Shown here: one piece after another, positions 12,882 through 22,200 of the stretch
Position numbering within the stretch: the first letter of the stretch is position 1
Layout of the letters: the number at the start of each line of letters is the position of its first letter
Origin: a virus
Virus record (IMG/VR): IMGVR_UViG_3300040960_001159
Location: 1 to 31,100 of that record
Strand: one strand, 5' to 3'
DNA: 31,100 nucleotides
Program-made: the position numbers and the translations under genes
Notes under the pieces: generated by a model
The model's input: the letters and a program-made list of their open reading frames with translations, nothing else
Told to the model about the DNA's origin: nothing
Database searches by the model: none

Positions 12882-14810
12882 TTATACAACATTTTTAAAC
12901 ATCTCTGGAATGTCTCCATCCTTAACCCAAAGATGCTTATCAAGTTTAATCCAGTCCTTAACACGTGTCTCCCAAGAATAATAATCATTGACCTTCTTAA
13001 CTTGCTCAGTAGAATCAAACTTTCCTGCACGATATTCATCAATCGTCTCTTTAAGTTCTTGTGCGAAACGAATGATGTGCTTCTGCCTGTCAGGAATGAA
13101 ACCATACTGACGTGCAAATCCAAGTGATGTTTCAGGAAGTGCACCAAGATTACTGGAGACAACAGAGCATCCAGCAGCAAGAGCTTCAATCATACAAATA
13201 CATGAGGTCTCTTCGAAGTATGCAGGATATGCGAAGATGTGTGTCTTCATCAACTGCTCTCTAATTTGAGAGTTATTAGACCTGGTATGACGAACAACTC
13301 TCTTATCGGCAACGGCAAGACTTAAACAATAACGAAGGAATGCTTCTTCTTGTTGGCATACGTGAGAGTATTCATAGGTCTGCAGACCTTCAAGATACTG
13401 TTGCTTACGTGCATCAGGATCAAGTTCATGGTAAATGTGTAAATCAAAGTCTTCATCTGGAAGAAGTTTAATTGCCTCCAAAAGAACGTCAAGACCACGA
13501 ATGGGATTGGGATGGAACATCAATTGAAGTTTTCCATCACGCTTCTTGTGTGGTTCAAATGGTTTGATAGCGTTCTTCAAAACATAACACTTCTCTGCAG
13601 GAAGTTTAAAAGTCTCAACGAACCTCTCATATTGCCAATCAGACACAAAGACATATGCCTTGAAGTGTTTCTGGAACTGAGGGTCCATCAACTGTTCCAT
13701 ATTTGGTTCCCGATGATGAGGATGCAACCAAACGATATTGGAGTTGTCTGGAGAGATAATGTTGTCTCCAGGAATGACGCACCAGTGCCAGTCAGCAAGA
13801 TCAGGAGCAGCAGGCAATACATAATCCTGCCAAGCACGACCCATAATCTCTGTACCACCATTACCATCAGGATTCAATGACGCCTCAAGAAGAGGTGGCA
13901 TATGCTTTGGATCCACATACTGATTTGCTGGATTGGATGGATCCACATAACGACGTTTCTTAGATTGATCTGGATTAGTAATATCAGTCTCAGTAATATA
14001 ATACTCCTGAGAATAACCCTTGATAATAAAATCTCTTAGTTCTTCTGGAAGATTATAGAAGTTATATTCTTGGAAACTTTCTCCCCTTTGAAGAAGATCT
14101 TTTTTGTTCTTGATTGCATCAAGAATATTTTGATCGTTCTTATATTGCTCTTTATTATATTCCTGATGAGCAAATGAATCTAATTTATGTTTGATCTGTT
14201 CAACATCACCGAAGTATGAGAAGTGCCAACCACCATTTTGCACAGGGAAAAGTGTAAACCTTTGACTACGGAAGTAATCACATCCCTTCTGGAGAGCATT
14301 CTTCACACTGGTAAATACTGTTCCTGCCCAGTGGTTATGGCAGTATGTTGTGAAGTTATAGTAGAACATTTCACACTGGGCAACATAACAAAAGTCCTCA
14401 TCGAACCTTGCACCCATAAAGTTTTTAATAACTTCTTTGCGTGGAATTTCATCCACATCACTCACCATAAAGAGATCATTCAAAGAAAAACTAAAGAGAT
14501 TTTTAGTGATGAAATCTCTCTGTTCTCTCTCAAGTTTCCAATTTCCATTATCAAAATCACACTTCTCTACACTATCGGGAAGTGTAATCTGACTCAGATC
14601 TGGTTCATACTTAAGACGTGTAATCTTTTTCCTGATGTCCTCGGGAATCTCATTCCAAACTTCATCCAGGTAATAAGGTTTTGGTTTTCCCGAATGAGTA
14701 TAGTTTGACTCTGAAATGATAAAGTGATCGACAATATCATTCAAGTAATTCAAACGGAGTTTGAGCATATCAAACTCATTAAAGAATGTAAAACTATCGA
14801 TTACTTTCAT
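12882..14810 (-). CDS. GT17-GT4 fusion glycosyltransferase
   Basis: A 642-aa bifunctional protein. Residues 1-270 are GT17-like: MKVIDSFTFFNEFDMLKLRL, then IISESNYTHSGKPK, VSDVDEI at 116-122 as the metal-binding motif, and GGWHFSYFGD at 193-202. A linker with a duplicated YVDP motif (288-300) leads to a GT-B domain of GT4 type at 305-642. That domain has GGTEIMGRAW, FHPNPIRGLDVLLEA and the donor-binding segment EETSCICMIEALAAGCSVV at 533-551. A GT17 module also occurs in the 1210-aa protein, so modules have been duplicated and recombined. Overlaps the preceding gene by ATGA. Donor and acceptor sugars cannot be told. Confidence 0.85.
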   Translation of the reverse strand: MKVIDSFTFFNEFDMLKLRLNYLNDIVDHFIISESNYTHSGKPKPYYLDEVWNEIPEDIRKKITRLKYEPDLSQITLPDSVEKCDFDNGNWKLEREQRDFITKNLFSFSLNDLFMVSDVDEIPRKEVIKNFMGARFDEDFCYVAQCEMFYYNFTTYCHNHWAGTVFTSVKNALQKGCDYFRSQRFTLFPVQNGGWHFSYFGDVEQIKHKLDSFAHQEYNKEQYKNDQNILDAIKNKKDLLQRGESFQEYNFYNLPEELRDFIIKGYSQEYYITETDITNPDQSKKRRYVDPSNPANQYVDPKHMPPLLEASLNPDGNGGTEIMGRAWQDYVLPAAPDLADWHWCVIPGDNIISPDNSNIVWLHPHHREPNMEQLMDPQFQKHFKAYVFVSDWQYERFVETFKLPAEKCYVLKNAIKPFEPHKKRDGKLQLMFHPNPIRGLDVLLEAIKLLPDEDFDLHIYHELDPDARKQQYLEGLQTYEYSHVCQQEEAFLRYCLSLAVADKRVVRHTRSNNSQIREQLMKTHIFAYPAYFEETSCICMIEALAAGCSVVSSNLGALPETSLGFARQYGFIPDRQKHIIRFAQELKETIDEYRAGKFDSTEQVKKVNDYYSWETRVKDWIKLDKHLWVKDGDIPEMFKNVV

Positions 14811-16438
14811 TTCAGTGCCTCCTCAAGGAATGTGGTCATTGGACTTTGTTTGAACTTTTCAAGTGCTCGAACTGCACTTGCCTCTAGTTCTTCTGGTTTT
14901 TTAAGAAGTCTATAAGTTGTATCTACAAAACGATTATAGGTTGAAAGATTAACCGTATCTTCCATATAATCTGGGAAGTCAGTATCTGGTGCTCTCTCTG
15001 CAAGAATAGGAATACCCTGTTGGAGTGCATGAGAAATTCTCACCATCTCAAAGATCTTATTATCATAGTTATGAATATTAATAATCAACTTTGCTCTTGC
15101 CATCATATTATCTCTTTCTTCTCCATAAGTGCTTTGAAGATTAACAAAGTTAATATTAGGATTATTCTTGAACTGATCCATAATCTTCAGTCGTCTTGGA
15201 CCAGGAGACATATATGCAAGAATATCAATATCTCTCTTCTCAGGTGGTTGGCGTTCCACATAAGAAATCTCAGGAACATATCCAATAGGAACAACCTTAA
15301 TGTTCTCAACACCAGCAAGTTCAAGAGTTTCTTTATTGAAAACAGAATAATCCCAAACTTCTAGACCACGATACTTGCGGCACCAGCGAATACATTCTGG
15401 TGTATCACGCATTTGTTCTAGAGAATAGACAATAGTGTTCTTCGGTACATCGTGCCTCACAATATCTACAGGGCAGTGTTGCATACCAAAGACGATGTTT
15501 CTAGCATCAGGAACAAAGTCATTAATCGTATTTGTGACATCAAAACCCATTCTCTTCAACGTAAAGAAGAATGCTGCTTCAATTTCGTGAAAGACCTGAG
15601 CATGGACATAGTATCCATTATCGGGAACAATACGAACTAGATTAAACTTATCAGACTTTGCCTGAGTAATGTAGTTGTTTAAATTCATCGGTTTTTCTTC
15701 TTTCTTTTCTATAAATTTTTGAACTTCAGCAGACTCAGTATCTCTTACGTCCATATAATGAATTTTTGGATTTTGAGTTCCAACCCAAAGTTCAAATGCA
15801 TATCGGTAGTTTGAAGCACTATTGTTATTATAGTACTCATCTGCATCCAATGGATCACCTAGTTTCTTGATATGATCTGTAGATGCCCACCAAAAGTTTC
15901 CTGCAAAAGGATAAAAATCTTTATAGTAGTTTGCACCTACGCAATCATAACCTTCATCTAGTTTTTCAACACACTCTTTCCATCGTGTTACACAGTGGTG
16001 TTGCATATAACGACGCCACCTATGGTCTTCACCAAAAACTCCCCATGTATTATAGAAGTTCTCGGTCATACCTTTGTTGTGTAAGTATAACACATATCCA
16101 TCAGTTTTCAAAGAGTGCAGATACAACTCCTTGAGTGTTTGACCTTCAAAGATATTTGGTTGCTCACCGACATCACGAACATTTACAATCTCTGCAAATG
16201 GATATCGTTCAGTAATATATTCTAAAACAACTTCACTATAATTCTTTTCAACATAAACTGCACTATTTTTTTTAATCTGTCCTACCAGACCCAAAGGCAT
16301 CGTAATGCAAACTTTGACTTTTGTATTTTCTACTAGACCACTTTTTTGAATGAGACCGAGTTGTTCATCAACCCACCATACCCACATTCCAGATGTATTA
16401 GGAACAAACAGATGGTAAAAAACTGTAAGATTTTTCAT
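14807..16438 (-). CDS. two-domain glycan enzyme: shared RgpF-like domain plus CgeB-like GT-B
   Basis: A 543-aa protein. Residues 1-230 form a domain also present in the next gene upstream (466 aa): NLTVFYHLFVP, WVWWVDEQLGLIQKSGL, FEGQTLKELY, GYVLYLHNKGM at 114-124, and FAGNFWWAS at 178-186. The HNKG and GNFWWA elements recall rhamnan-synthesis (RgpF-type) domains. Residues 260-543 look like a GT-B glycosyltransferase of the CgeB / Glyco_trans_1_2 type (YSLEQMRDTPECIRWC, FEMVRISHALQQGIPILAE). Fold assignments are from motif memory. Coupled by ATGA overlaps at both ends. Confidence 0.65.
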   Translation of the reverse strand: MKNLTVFYHLFVPNTSGMWVWWVDEQLGLIQKSGLVENTKVKVCITMPLGLVGQIKKNSAVYVEKNYSEVVLEYITERYPFAEIVNVRDVGEQPNIFEGQTLKELYLHSLKTDGYVLYLHNKGMTENFYNTWGVFGEDHRWRRYMQHHCVTRWKECVEKLDEGYDCVGANYYKDFYPFAGNFWWASTDHIKKLGDPLDADEYYNNNSASNYRYAFELWVGTQNPKIHYMDVRDTESAEVQKFIEKKEEKPMNLNNYITQAKSDKFNLVRIVPDNGYYVHAQVFHEIEAAFFFTLKRMGFDVTNTINDFVPDARNIVFGMQHCPVDIVRHDVPKNTIVYSLEQMRDTPECIRWCRKYRGLEVWDYSVFNKETLELAGVENIKVVPIGYVPEISYVERQPPEKRDIDILAYMSPGPRRLKIMDQFKNNPNINFVNLQSTYGEERDNMMARAKLIINIHNYDNKIFEMVRISHALQQGIPILAERAPDTDFPDYMEDTVNLSTYNRFVDTTYRLLKKPEELEASAVRALEKFKQSPMTTFLEEALK

Positions 16439-17835
16439 TCTAATACCTTCGCAAATTCTGTTTTAATTTCGTCAATCAGTGTTTGATCTTTTGATACAAC
16501 TCCTAATCCATTTGAGATATGGAAATTAACTTTAGGAAGATCAATTTCACCAAAGAATTTTCTTACACCAAAACCAGGATTATTCACACAAGTGTCGTGG
16601 AAAAGAATAACACCATCTTCTTTCACAAACTTATTCCAAGTTTCATAATCATTCTTGACTGCCTCATAAGTATGAAGTCCATCAATGTGTAAAATATCAA
16701 TTGGTTTATCCCAAGTTTTTGCCACATCATCAAAGTATCCTTTAATGAAAGTGATATGATCAAATCCAAGTTCTTCTTTCTTTTCCTTCACATAATCATA
16801 AGTATCTCGTAGTCCTGCATGATCATCACCTTCAAAACTATCTATACCATAAATCTCACCAATTCTTGGCAGAGCAAAACAGAAAGTTGAATAAGCATAG
16901 TCAACACCAAGATCAACAACAACCTCTGGGTTCTTGCGTCTTACGATCCACTGAGCAAAAGTGATATGGTTCTTCCAGTTGAACTGATTTTTTGCACCAA
17001 CCAAAGTAATGATATGAACTGGATCTTTTGCCTGCTCTTCCATTGAAGGAAGATTAATATACCTTTCTTTAGGATAAAGTTCAAAATAATGATGAGCATT
17101 ACTTTGATGGAAAGAATAATAATTTGAATGATCTGTTTTACATCCGTGACCCATCCATACCTCAAAAGCATAACGATATGTCTTGAGATTCTCCATCATA
17201 TATTTCACATCAGAATACTTCTCCATATCCAACGGATCTGGAAGACTGCGAATATGCTTTGCGGTTGCCCACCAGAAGTTTCCTGCAAAGTGATTGCACA
17301 GGAACTTTTGTTCTTCCGTAAATGTATCCTGATTTAGATTTTCTTCCTTGAGAAGATTGATGCCACAAGCATCATATCCCTCATCAAGTTTTGCAATACA
17401 GTCCTTCCACTTTTCCAAATTAAAATAGTGCATTAATCGTTTCCAGTCACTCAACCCACCAGGAATATGAGTACCATAAGAACTCATTCCTTTATTGTGG
17501 AAGTAGAAAACATAACCATCAAAGGTTTGGCAGTAGTCCCAAAGTTTCTTAATCGTTTGACCTTCAAACCAGTTGGGTTCTTCATGTCTTCCTCGTACAT
17601 CAAGAACATTTACAAAAGGAAAATGATCCTTAATATACTCAATGACCATTTGATCAAAGGTCTTATTATTTTTTTGATTGACCATTCCAAGAGGAAGAGT
17701 GGTGCAAAGAAACACCTCCGCATTCTCTGCAAGTCCAGTGGATTGAAGAAGACCCATTTGTTCTTCAATCCACCAGACCCAAGACTCCATCGGTTCAGGA
17801 ATGAATAGGTGATAAAAGACTGCAAGTTTTTTCAT
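16435..17835 (-). CDS. two-domain glycan enzyme: shared RgpF-like domain plus methyltransferase
   Basis: A 466-aa protein. Residues 1-250 are paralogous to the N-terminus of the 543-aa protein (KLAVFYHLFIP, WVWWIEEQMGLLQSTGL, YFHNKGM at 111-117, FAGNFWWAT at 183-191). Residues 300-466 form a class I SAM-dependent methyltransferase of the Methyltransf_24 type: VVVDLGVDYAYSTF at 305-318, GIDSFEGDDH at 330-339, LHIDGLHTYEAV at 382-393, and ILFHDTCVNNPGFGV. It may methylate a glycan. The start overlaps the upstream GT by one base (TAATG) and the end overlaps the 543-aa gene (ATGA). Confidence 0.75.
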   Translation of the reverse strand: MKKLAVFYHLFIPEPMESWVWWIEEQMGLLQSTGLAENAEVFLCTTLPLGMVNQKNNKTFDQMVIEYIKDHFPFVNVLDVRGRHEEPNWFEGQTIKKLWDYCQTFDGYVFYFHNKGMSSYGTHIPGGLSDWKRLMHYFNLEKWKDCIAKLDEGYDACGINLLKEENLNQDTFTEEQKFLCNHFAGNFWWATAKHIRSLPDPLDMEKYSDVKYMMENLKTYRYAFEVWMGHGCKTDHSNYYSFHQSNAHHYFELYPKERYINLPSMEEQAKDPVHIITLVGAKNQFNWKNHITFAQWIVRRKNPEVVVDLGVDYAYSTFCFALPRIGEIYGIDSFEGDDHAGLRDTYDYVKEKKEELGFDHITFIKGYFDDVAKTWDKPIDILHIDGLHTYEAVKNDYETWNKFVKEDGVILFHDTCVNNPGFGVRKFFGEIDLPKVNFHISNGLGVVSKDQTLIDEIKTEFAKVLE

Positions 17836-18479
17836 TAAATTACCATCGTTTTTGTATGACCAACAATTACAGAAGGATCAACAAAGACCTGATGACCCTT
17901 TGCGGCAACTCTTTCACACCAATCTAGGTCTTCTCCTAGAGGAAGTGTATAAGTTGTTCCGTCAATTTCGTGTTGTACTTTTCCAAGACCAAACCACGGA
18001 CGACCAATATCTTCAAACACACCAGATTTTACACAAACAAAACCAAGACCAACACCATAAACAGGGAAAGTATTGAAGCGATATTTGATTTCCTGTTGCG
18101 CCATCATTCTATAACTATCCTTATGTTCGTGAATGACCGCATCACCATTATGAGACTCAAAATAAACACCAGAAACAACACTCCTATCACTGGAATAGAG
18201 TTTCATAAAGTCTTCTGGTTTCCATACAATATCACTATCAATCATAAACAGTTTATCATATGTAAAATTACCAAGTCCAGGTTCCCTTGATGTTACACAT
18301 ACATTACGACTACCAGCAATAGCAGCCTCTCTCGCATTTGTAACAAGAGAAGAGTGTTCGTTTTGATAGGTCCAGGTAATATTATTCTCTTCTAAAACCT
18401 TAATGGTTGCAAGCAATGACTTAACATAACCAGCAACCAATGAGTTTCCTGGGGTTGCAATCACAACATTGTAATGCAT
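17835..18479 (-). CDS. GT-A type glycosyltransferase, tandem paralogue 2
   Basis: A 214-aa single-domain protein. FMIDSDIVWKPEDF at 78-91 carries the DxD motif, EDLDWCERV near 190 is the second acidic site, and VGHTKTM near the end holds the metal-binding His. It is a clear paralogue of the 240-aa gene just upstream: YDKLFMIDSDI matches YDYIMWIDSDI, KSGVFEDIGRPWFGLGKVQ matches KKGVFESIPYPWFAPKKVQ, and VIVGHTKTMVI matches VRVGHQKMVVL. A short GT-A domain without membrane segments, probably cytoplasmic. TAATG overlaps link it to both neighbours. Confidence 0.82.
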   Translation of the reverse strand: MHYNVVIATPGNSLVAGYVKSLLATIKVLEENNITWTYQNEHSSLVTNAREAAIAGSRNVCVTSREPGLGNFTYDKLFMIDSDIVWKPEDFMKLYSSDRSVVSGVYFESHNGDAVIHEHKDSYRMMAQQEIKYRFNTFPVYGVGLGFVCVKSGVFEDIGRPWFGLGKVQHEIDGTTYTLPLGEDLDWCERVAAKGHQVFVDPSVIVGHTKTMVI

Positions 18480-19201
18480 TACAGAACCACCATCTTTTGA
18501 TGTCCAACACGGACCTTAGGATTACACCAGACCTCAAATCCATACTCCTTGAAGTCCTCACACATCGCAACGTCTTCAGAGCACATATCTTCAAGAATGG
18601 TTCCATCTTCTTTGATGAGTTGAACTTTCTTAGGAGCAAACCAAGGATAAGGAATACTCTCAAATACGCCTTTCTTCATCAGCACCCAACCAAAACCACA
18701 GTAATCTACCTTGAATGGTCCTGGACGACGTGCCATTTCTTCTACGGTCTCAAAGTGATAAGCACCTTTGTTGAGTAGAAGTTGCTTATCCATTTTCTCA
18801 ACCACAGTTGATTGATTGGAAATGGGAGTACCGTTGGACTGAATATACCATCCAGTCGCAATATCCTTATCCATTTTCAGGAGTTCAATCAAGTCTTCTG
18901 TCTTGAAGATAATATCACTATCGATCCACATAATGTAATCATAAGGAATTTGCCCTCGCCAAGGAGTCAGCATTGTTCCTGCAAAATTATCTGCCTGCAA
19001 GCAATCAGTTCTGGCAAAATTTACCATTGAACTATAATGCTGCGAAATATAAAAATTGATTCCCAACTGGTTCAGGTCAAAGACCAGACGGATCATTTGA
19101 GTCATAAAGGTTCCAGAGTACATTGCACCTGGAAGACAAAATGCTATTGTTTTGCCACGAAAATCGTCTTTGGGTTGATTTGTATAGTTCAGTTTCGACA
19201 T
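18479..19201 (-). CDS. GT-A type glycosyltransferase, tandem paralogue 1
   Basis: A 240-aa protein with WIDSDIIFKTEDL at 92-104 (DxD), SEDVAMCEDF near 215 and a C-terminal VGHQKMVVL. The frame is open to 19243, but the extra codons cover the extended -10 promoter at 19224-19232, so I use ATG 19201-19199 (MSKLNYTNQ). No ribosome site is obvious. It is the first gene of the glycan operon running to 7545 and the duplicate of the next gene. Substrate unknown. Confidence 0.82.
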   Translation of the reverse strand: MSKLNYTNQPKDDFRGKTIAFCLPGAMYSGTFMTQMIRLVFDLNQLGINFYISQHYSSMVNFARTDCLQADNFAGTMLTPWRGQIPYDYIMWIDSDIIFKTEDLIELLKMDKDIATGWYIQSNGTPISNQSTVVEKMDKQLLLNKGAYHFETVEEMARRPGPFKVDYCGFGWVLMKKGVFESIPYPWFAPKKVQLIKEDGTILEDMCSEDVAMCEDFKEYGFEVWCNPKVRVGHQKMVVL

Positions 19202-19223
19202 AAAAACAATCAGTTTATGATGT

Positions 19224-19232
19224 ATTATATCA
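19224..19232 (-). promoter_or_regulatory. extended -10 promoter of the glycan operon
   Basis: TGATATAAT on the minus strand, the same extended -10 as before gp59. No good -35 box is visible 17 bases upstream. Expected initiation near 19217, shortly before the first glycosyltransferase. Confidence 0.6.
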
Positions 19233-19246
19233 TATCTATACAAGTT

Positions 19247-22200
19247 TTACCACCAGGTAATTTTAACGTATCCATCACCACCATCACCACCGACTCCAAA
19301 ACGGTTTGTTTCTTGGGAGTATCCACCTCCACCACCTCCACCTCCTCTGGTTCCGTTGCCTCCATTAAATGCGATTGAGACTGTTTCTGCTGATGCTGTT
19401 GCCACACCTCCACCAGAAGAACCCAAAATAATCTTATTATTATCAGCAGATAAAGAATTATATGTTCCCCCATTAAGCAAATATACGTCTGTCCATACAA
19501 TACCATCTGTAGAAGAATTTAAATCTCCCAACCCACCAGCAAAATAAAGATTATTGATGTAGGTGAGAGAATAAATGACTCCTAGACGAGAAGTTCTATA
19601 AGTCCATACAATTGTATCTGTAGAAGTTGTTAGAACTCCACCAACACCACCAGAGGCATAAAGACCATTACCATAAGTAAGAGCATCAATATCCGATGTA
19701 CCAAATCCAGAAGTTCTTTGTTCCCATACAATAGTATCTGTAGAAGTTGTTAGAGTTCCACTATCACCACCAGCAACATAAAGATCATTACCATAAATGA
19801 GAGAACGAATATGTGTTGTACCAAATCCAGAAGTTCTTTGAGTCCATACAATAGTATCTGTAGAAGCTGTTAGTTTTCCACTAAGACCACCAGCAACATA
19901 AAGATTATTAACATAAGTAAGAGTATTAATAGTACCAGTTCCAGAAGTTCTTCGAATCCATACAATAGCATCTGTAGAAGTTGTTAGAGTTCCACTAGTA
20001 CCACCAGCAACATAAAGATTATTACCATAAGTGAGGGAAAAAATTGCTACTGTAAATCCAGAAGTTCTATAAGTCCAAGCAATAGCATCTGTAGAAGTTG
20101 TTAGAGTTCCACCAGAACCACTACCAGCAATATAAAGATCATTTGCAGCAAGAACTACAGTACTAGAATTTGGTAATCCAGCATTTCTCGGATACCAACT
20201 ATTCAATCCTTCACTAATCGCAGAACCTCCTCCACCACCAGAACCATAAGACCCCGTGAGTACTGGGTCGATTCCGTCATTATTTGTTTGGTCATAAATA
20301 TCGAGAGCACTTGAGGTTATTAGAGTTCCACTATTACCAGAAACAACGAAGAAATTATTTCCAAAAGTAGAACTATTAATAGTGTTTGTAGTATTTGAAG
20401 TTCTTGGTGTCCAAACTATTGTATCTGTTGAGGTTCTTATAGTTCCACCAGCACCCCCAGCAATATAAAGATTATTATTATAAGTTAAAGATCTAATTTC
20501 TGATGTACCAAATCCAGAAGTTCTACGAGTCCATACAATACTATCTGTAGAAGTTGTTAGAGTTCCACCTCCACCACCAGCAACATAAAGATTATTAACA
20601 TAGATGAGGGCATGAATTTGTGTCGATACGGTTGAGGTTGTTCTCGCAATCCAAACAATACCATCAGTAGAAACTCTTAGATTTGAAGTATTCCAACCAC
20701 CCAAAACATAAAGACCATTACCATAAGTTAATGCAGTAATTTCAGAAAAACCTCCAGAAGTTCTTTGAGTCCATACAATAGTATCTGTAGAAGTTGCTAC
20801 TCCTAGATTGGTGCCGAAACCACCAGCAGCAACATAAAGATTATTACCATAAGTGAGTTCAGAAATACCTGTATTAGTCGCAGCAAGACTAGAAGTTCTT
20901 TGAGTCCAAACAATAGTATCTGTAGAAGTTGTTAGAGTTCCACCAAAACCACCAGCAACATAAAGATTATTAACATAATTAACAGTAAGTGTACCAAATC
21001 CAGAAGTTCTTGCAACCCACCCAATACTATCAGTTGAAACTCTTATTGTTTCACTATTACCCATATAATACTGAGGAACATCAACATCTTCATCAGTACC
21101 TAGTGCAGTTTCTATCAGTCCAGAATCACCAACCGCAACATAATTATCAGTACCACTAAGGAATAAAGAATTTCCATACAACTTATTATTTCCTCCTATA
21201 ATTTCATTTACATTACTTGAAGTTGTCTTGAACGTATCAGTCCAGGATATACCATCAGTAGAAATTATAATAGTTCCATTATCACCACCAACAGTATAAA
21301 GACCATTTTCATAAGTAATTGTATTAAGATCGATTGTTTCATTGAGACCTGATGTTCTTGCGGTCCAACTGATTGTATCGGTTGATTGTGAGATTGAACC
21401 TTTTGTATCAAAGATTGGTGAGGTTGCTATGATTCCATTCTGTCCAGCGGCAATAAACAAATTCAAACTGGTATTATATTTTAAATCTCTAATATCCGTT
21501 GTTCCAAATCCAGAAGTTCTATAAGTCCATACAATAGTATCTGTAGAAATTCCAATTGTACCAGAACTTGTAGCAACGACATATATTGGATCCTTGTAAT
21601 CAATATCTTTAATATTTTCATTTAGAAATATTGAAGTTCTTAAAGACCATCTAATACCATCAGTTGATGTCGTTATTCTACCATTTTCTGATCCAACGAC
21701 ATAAAGATTATTTCCATATGTTCCGACCATATTCAAACTTGCAGCAGCAATTCCATGTGATCTAAAAGTCCAAACAATAGTATTAGTTGATGTTTGAACT
21801 TGTTGATTACCACCAGTAATCATGTACTTTTCTACTAAATTGGAAGCATATGAAAAACTTCCAACACGAGAATTAGCTTCTAAAGGTGCTAAACAAGTTC
21901 TTGCCGACCATACAATAAGATCAGTAGATGCCCACACCGCCATCTGACCGTTAGTAGAACCCTGCCCACCAATATAGTATAAAGAGTCATCCGAAACATA
22001 TTTAAGAGATTTTGGTCCAAATCCCAAACTAGAAGATACTCCAGAAACCGTTCTTAAAGTCCATATAATACCATCAGTAGAAGTTGAAAACACTCCCAAA
22101 CTAAACATACAAGTATACAAATAATTATTAATATATTCTAAATTTTGAATAAAATTAGAAGTTGTTGAAGTTCTTAGAGTCCAAGTTAGAAAATCTGAAG

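Noticed and set aside
19247-19260. Terminator after the giant adhesin
   Set aside because: The TTACC/GGTAA hairpin has only five pairs, includes the stop codon and has no T-run.
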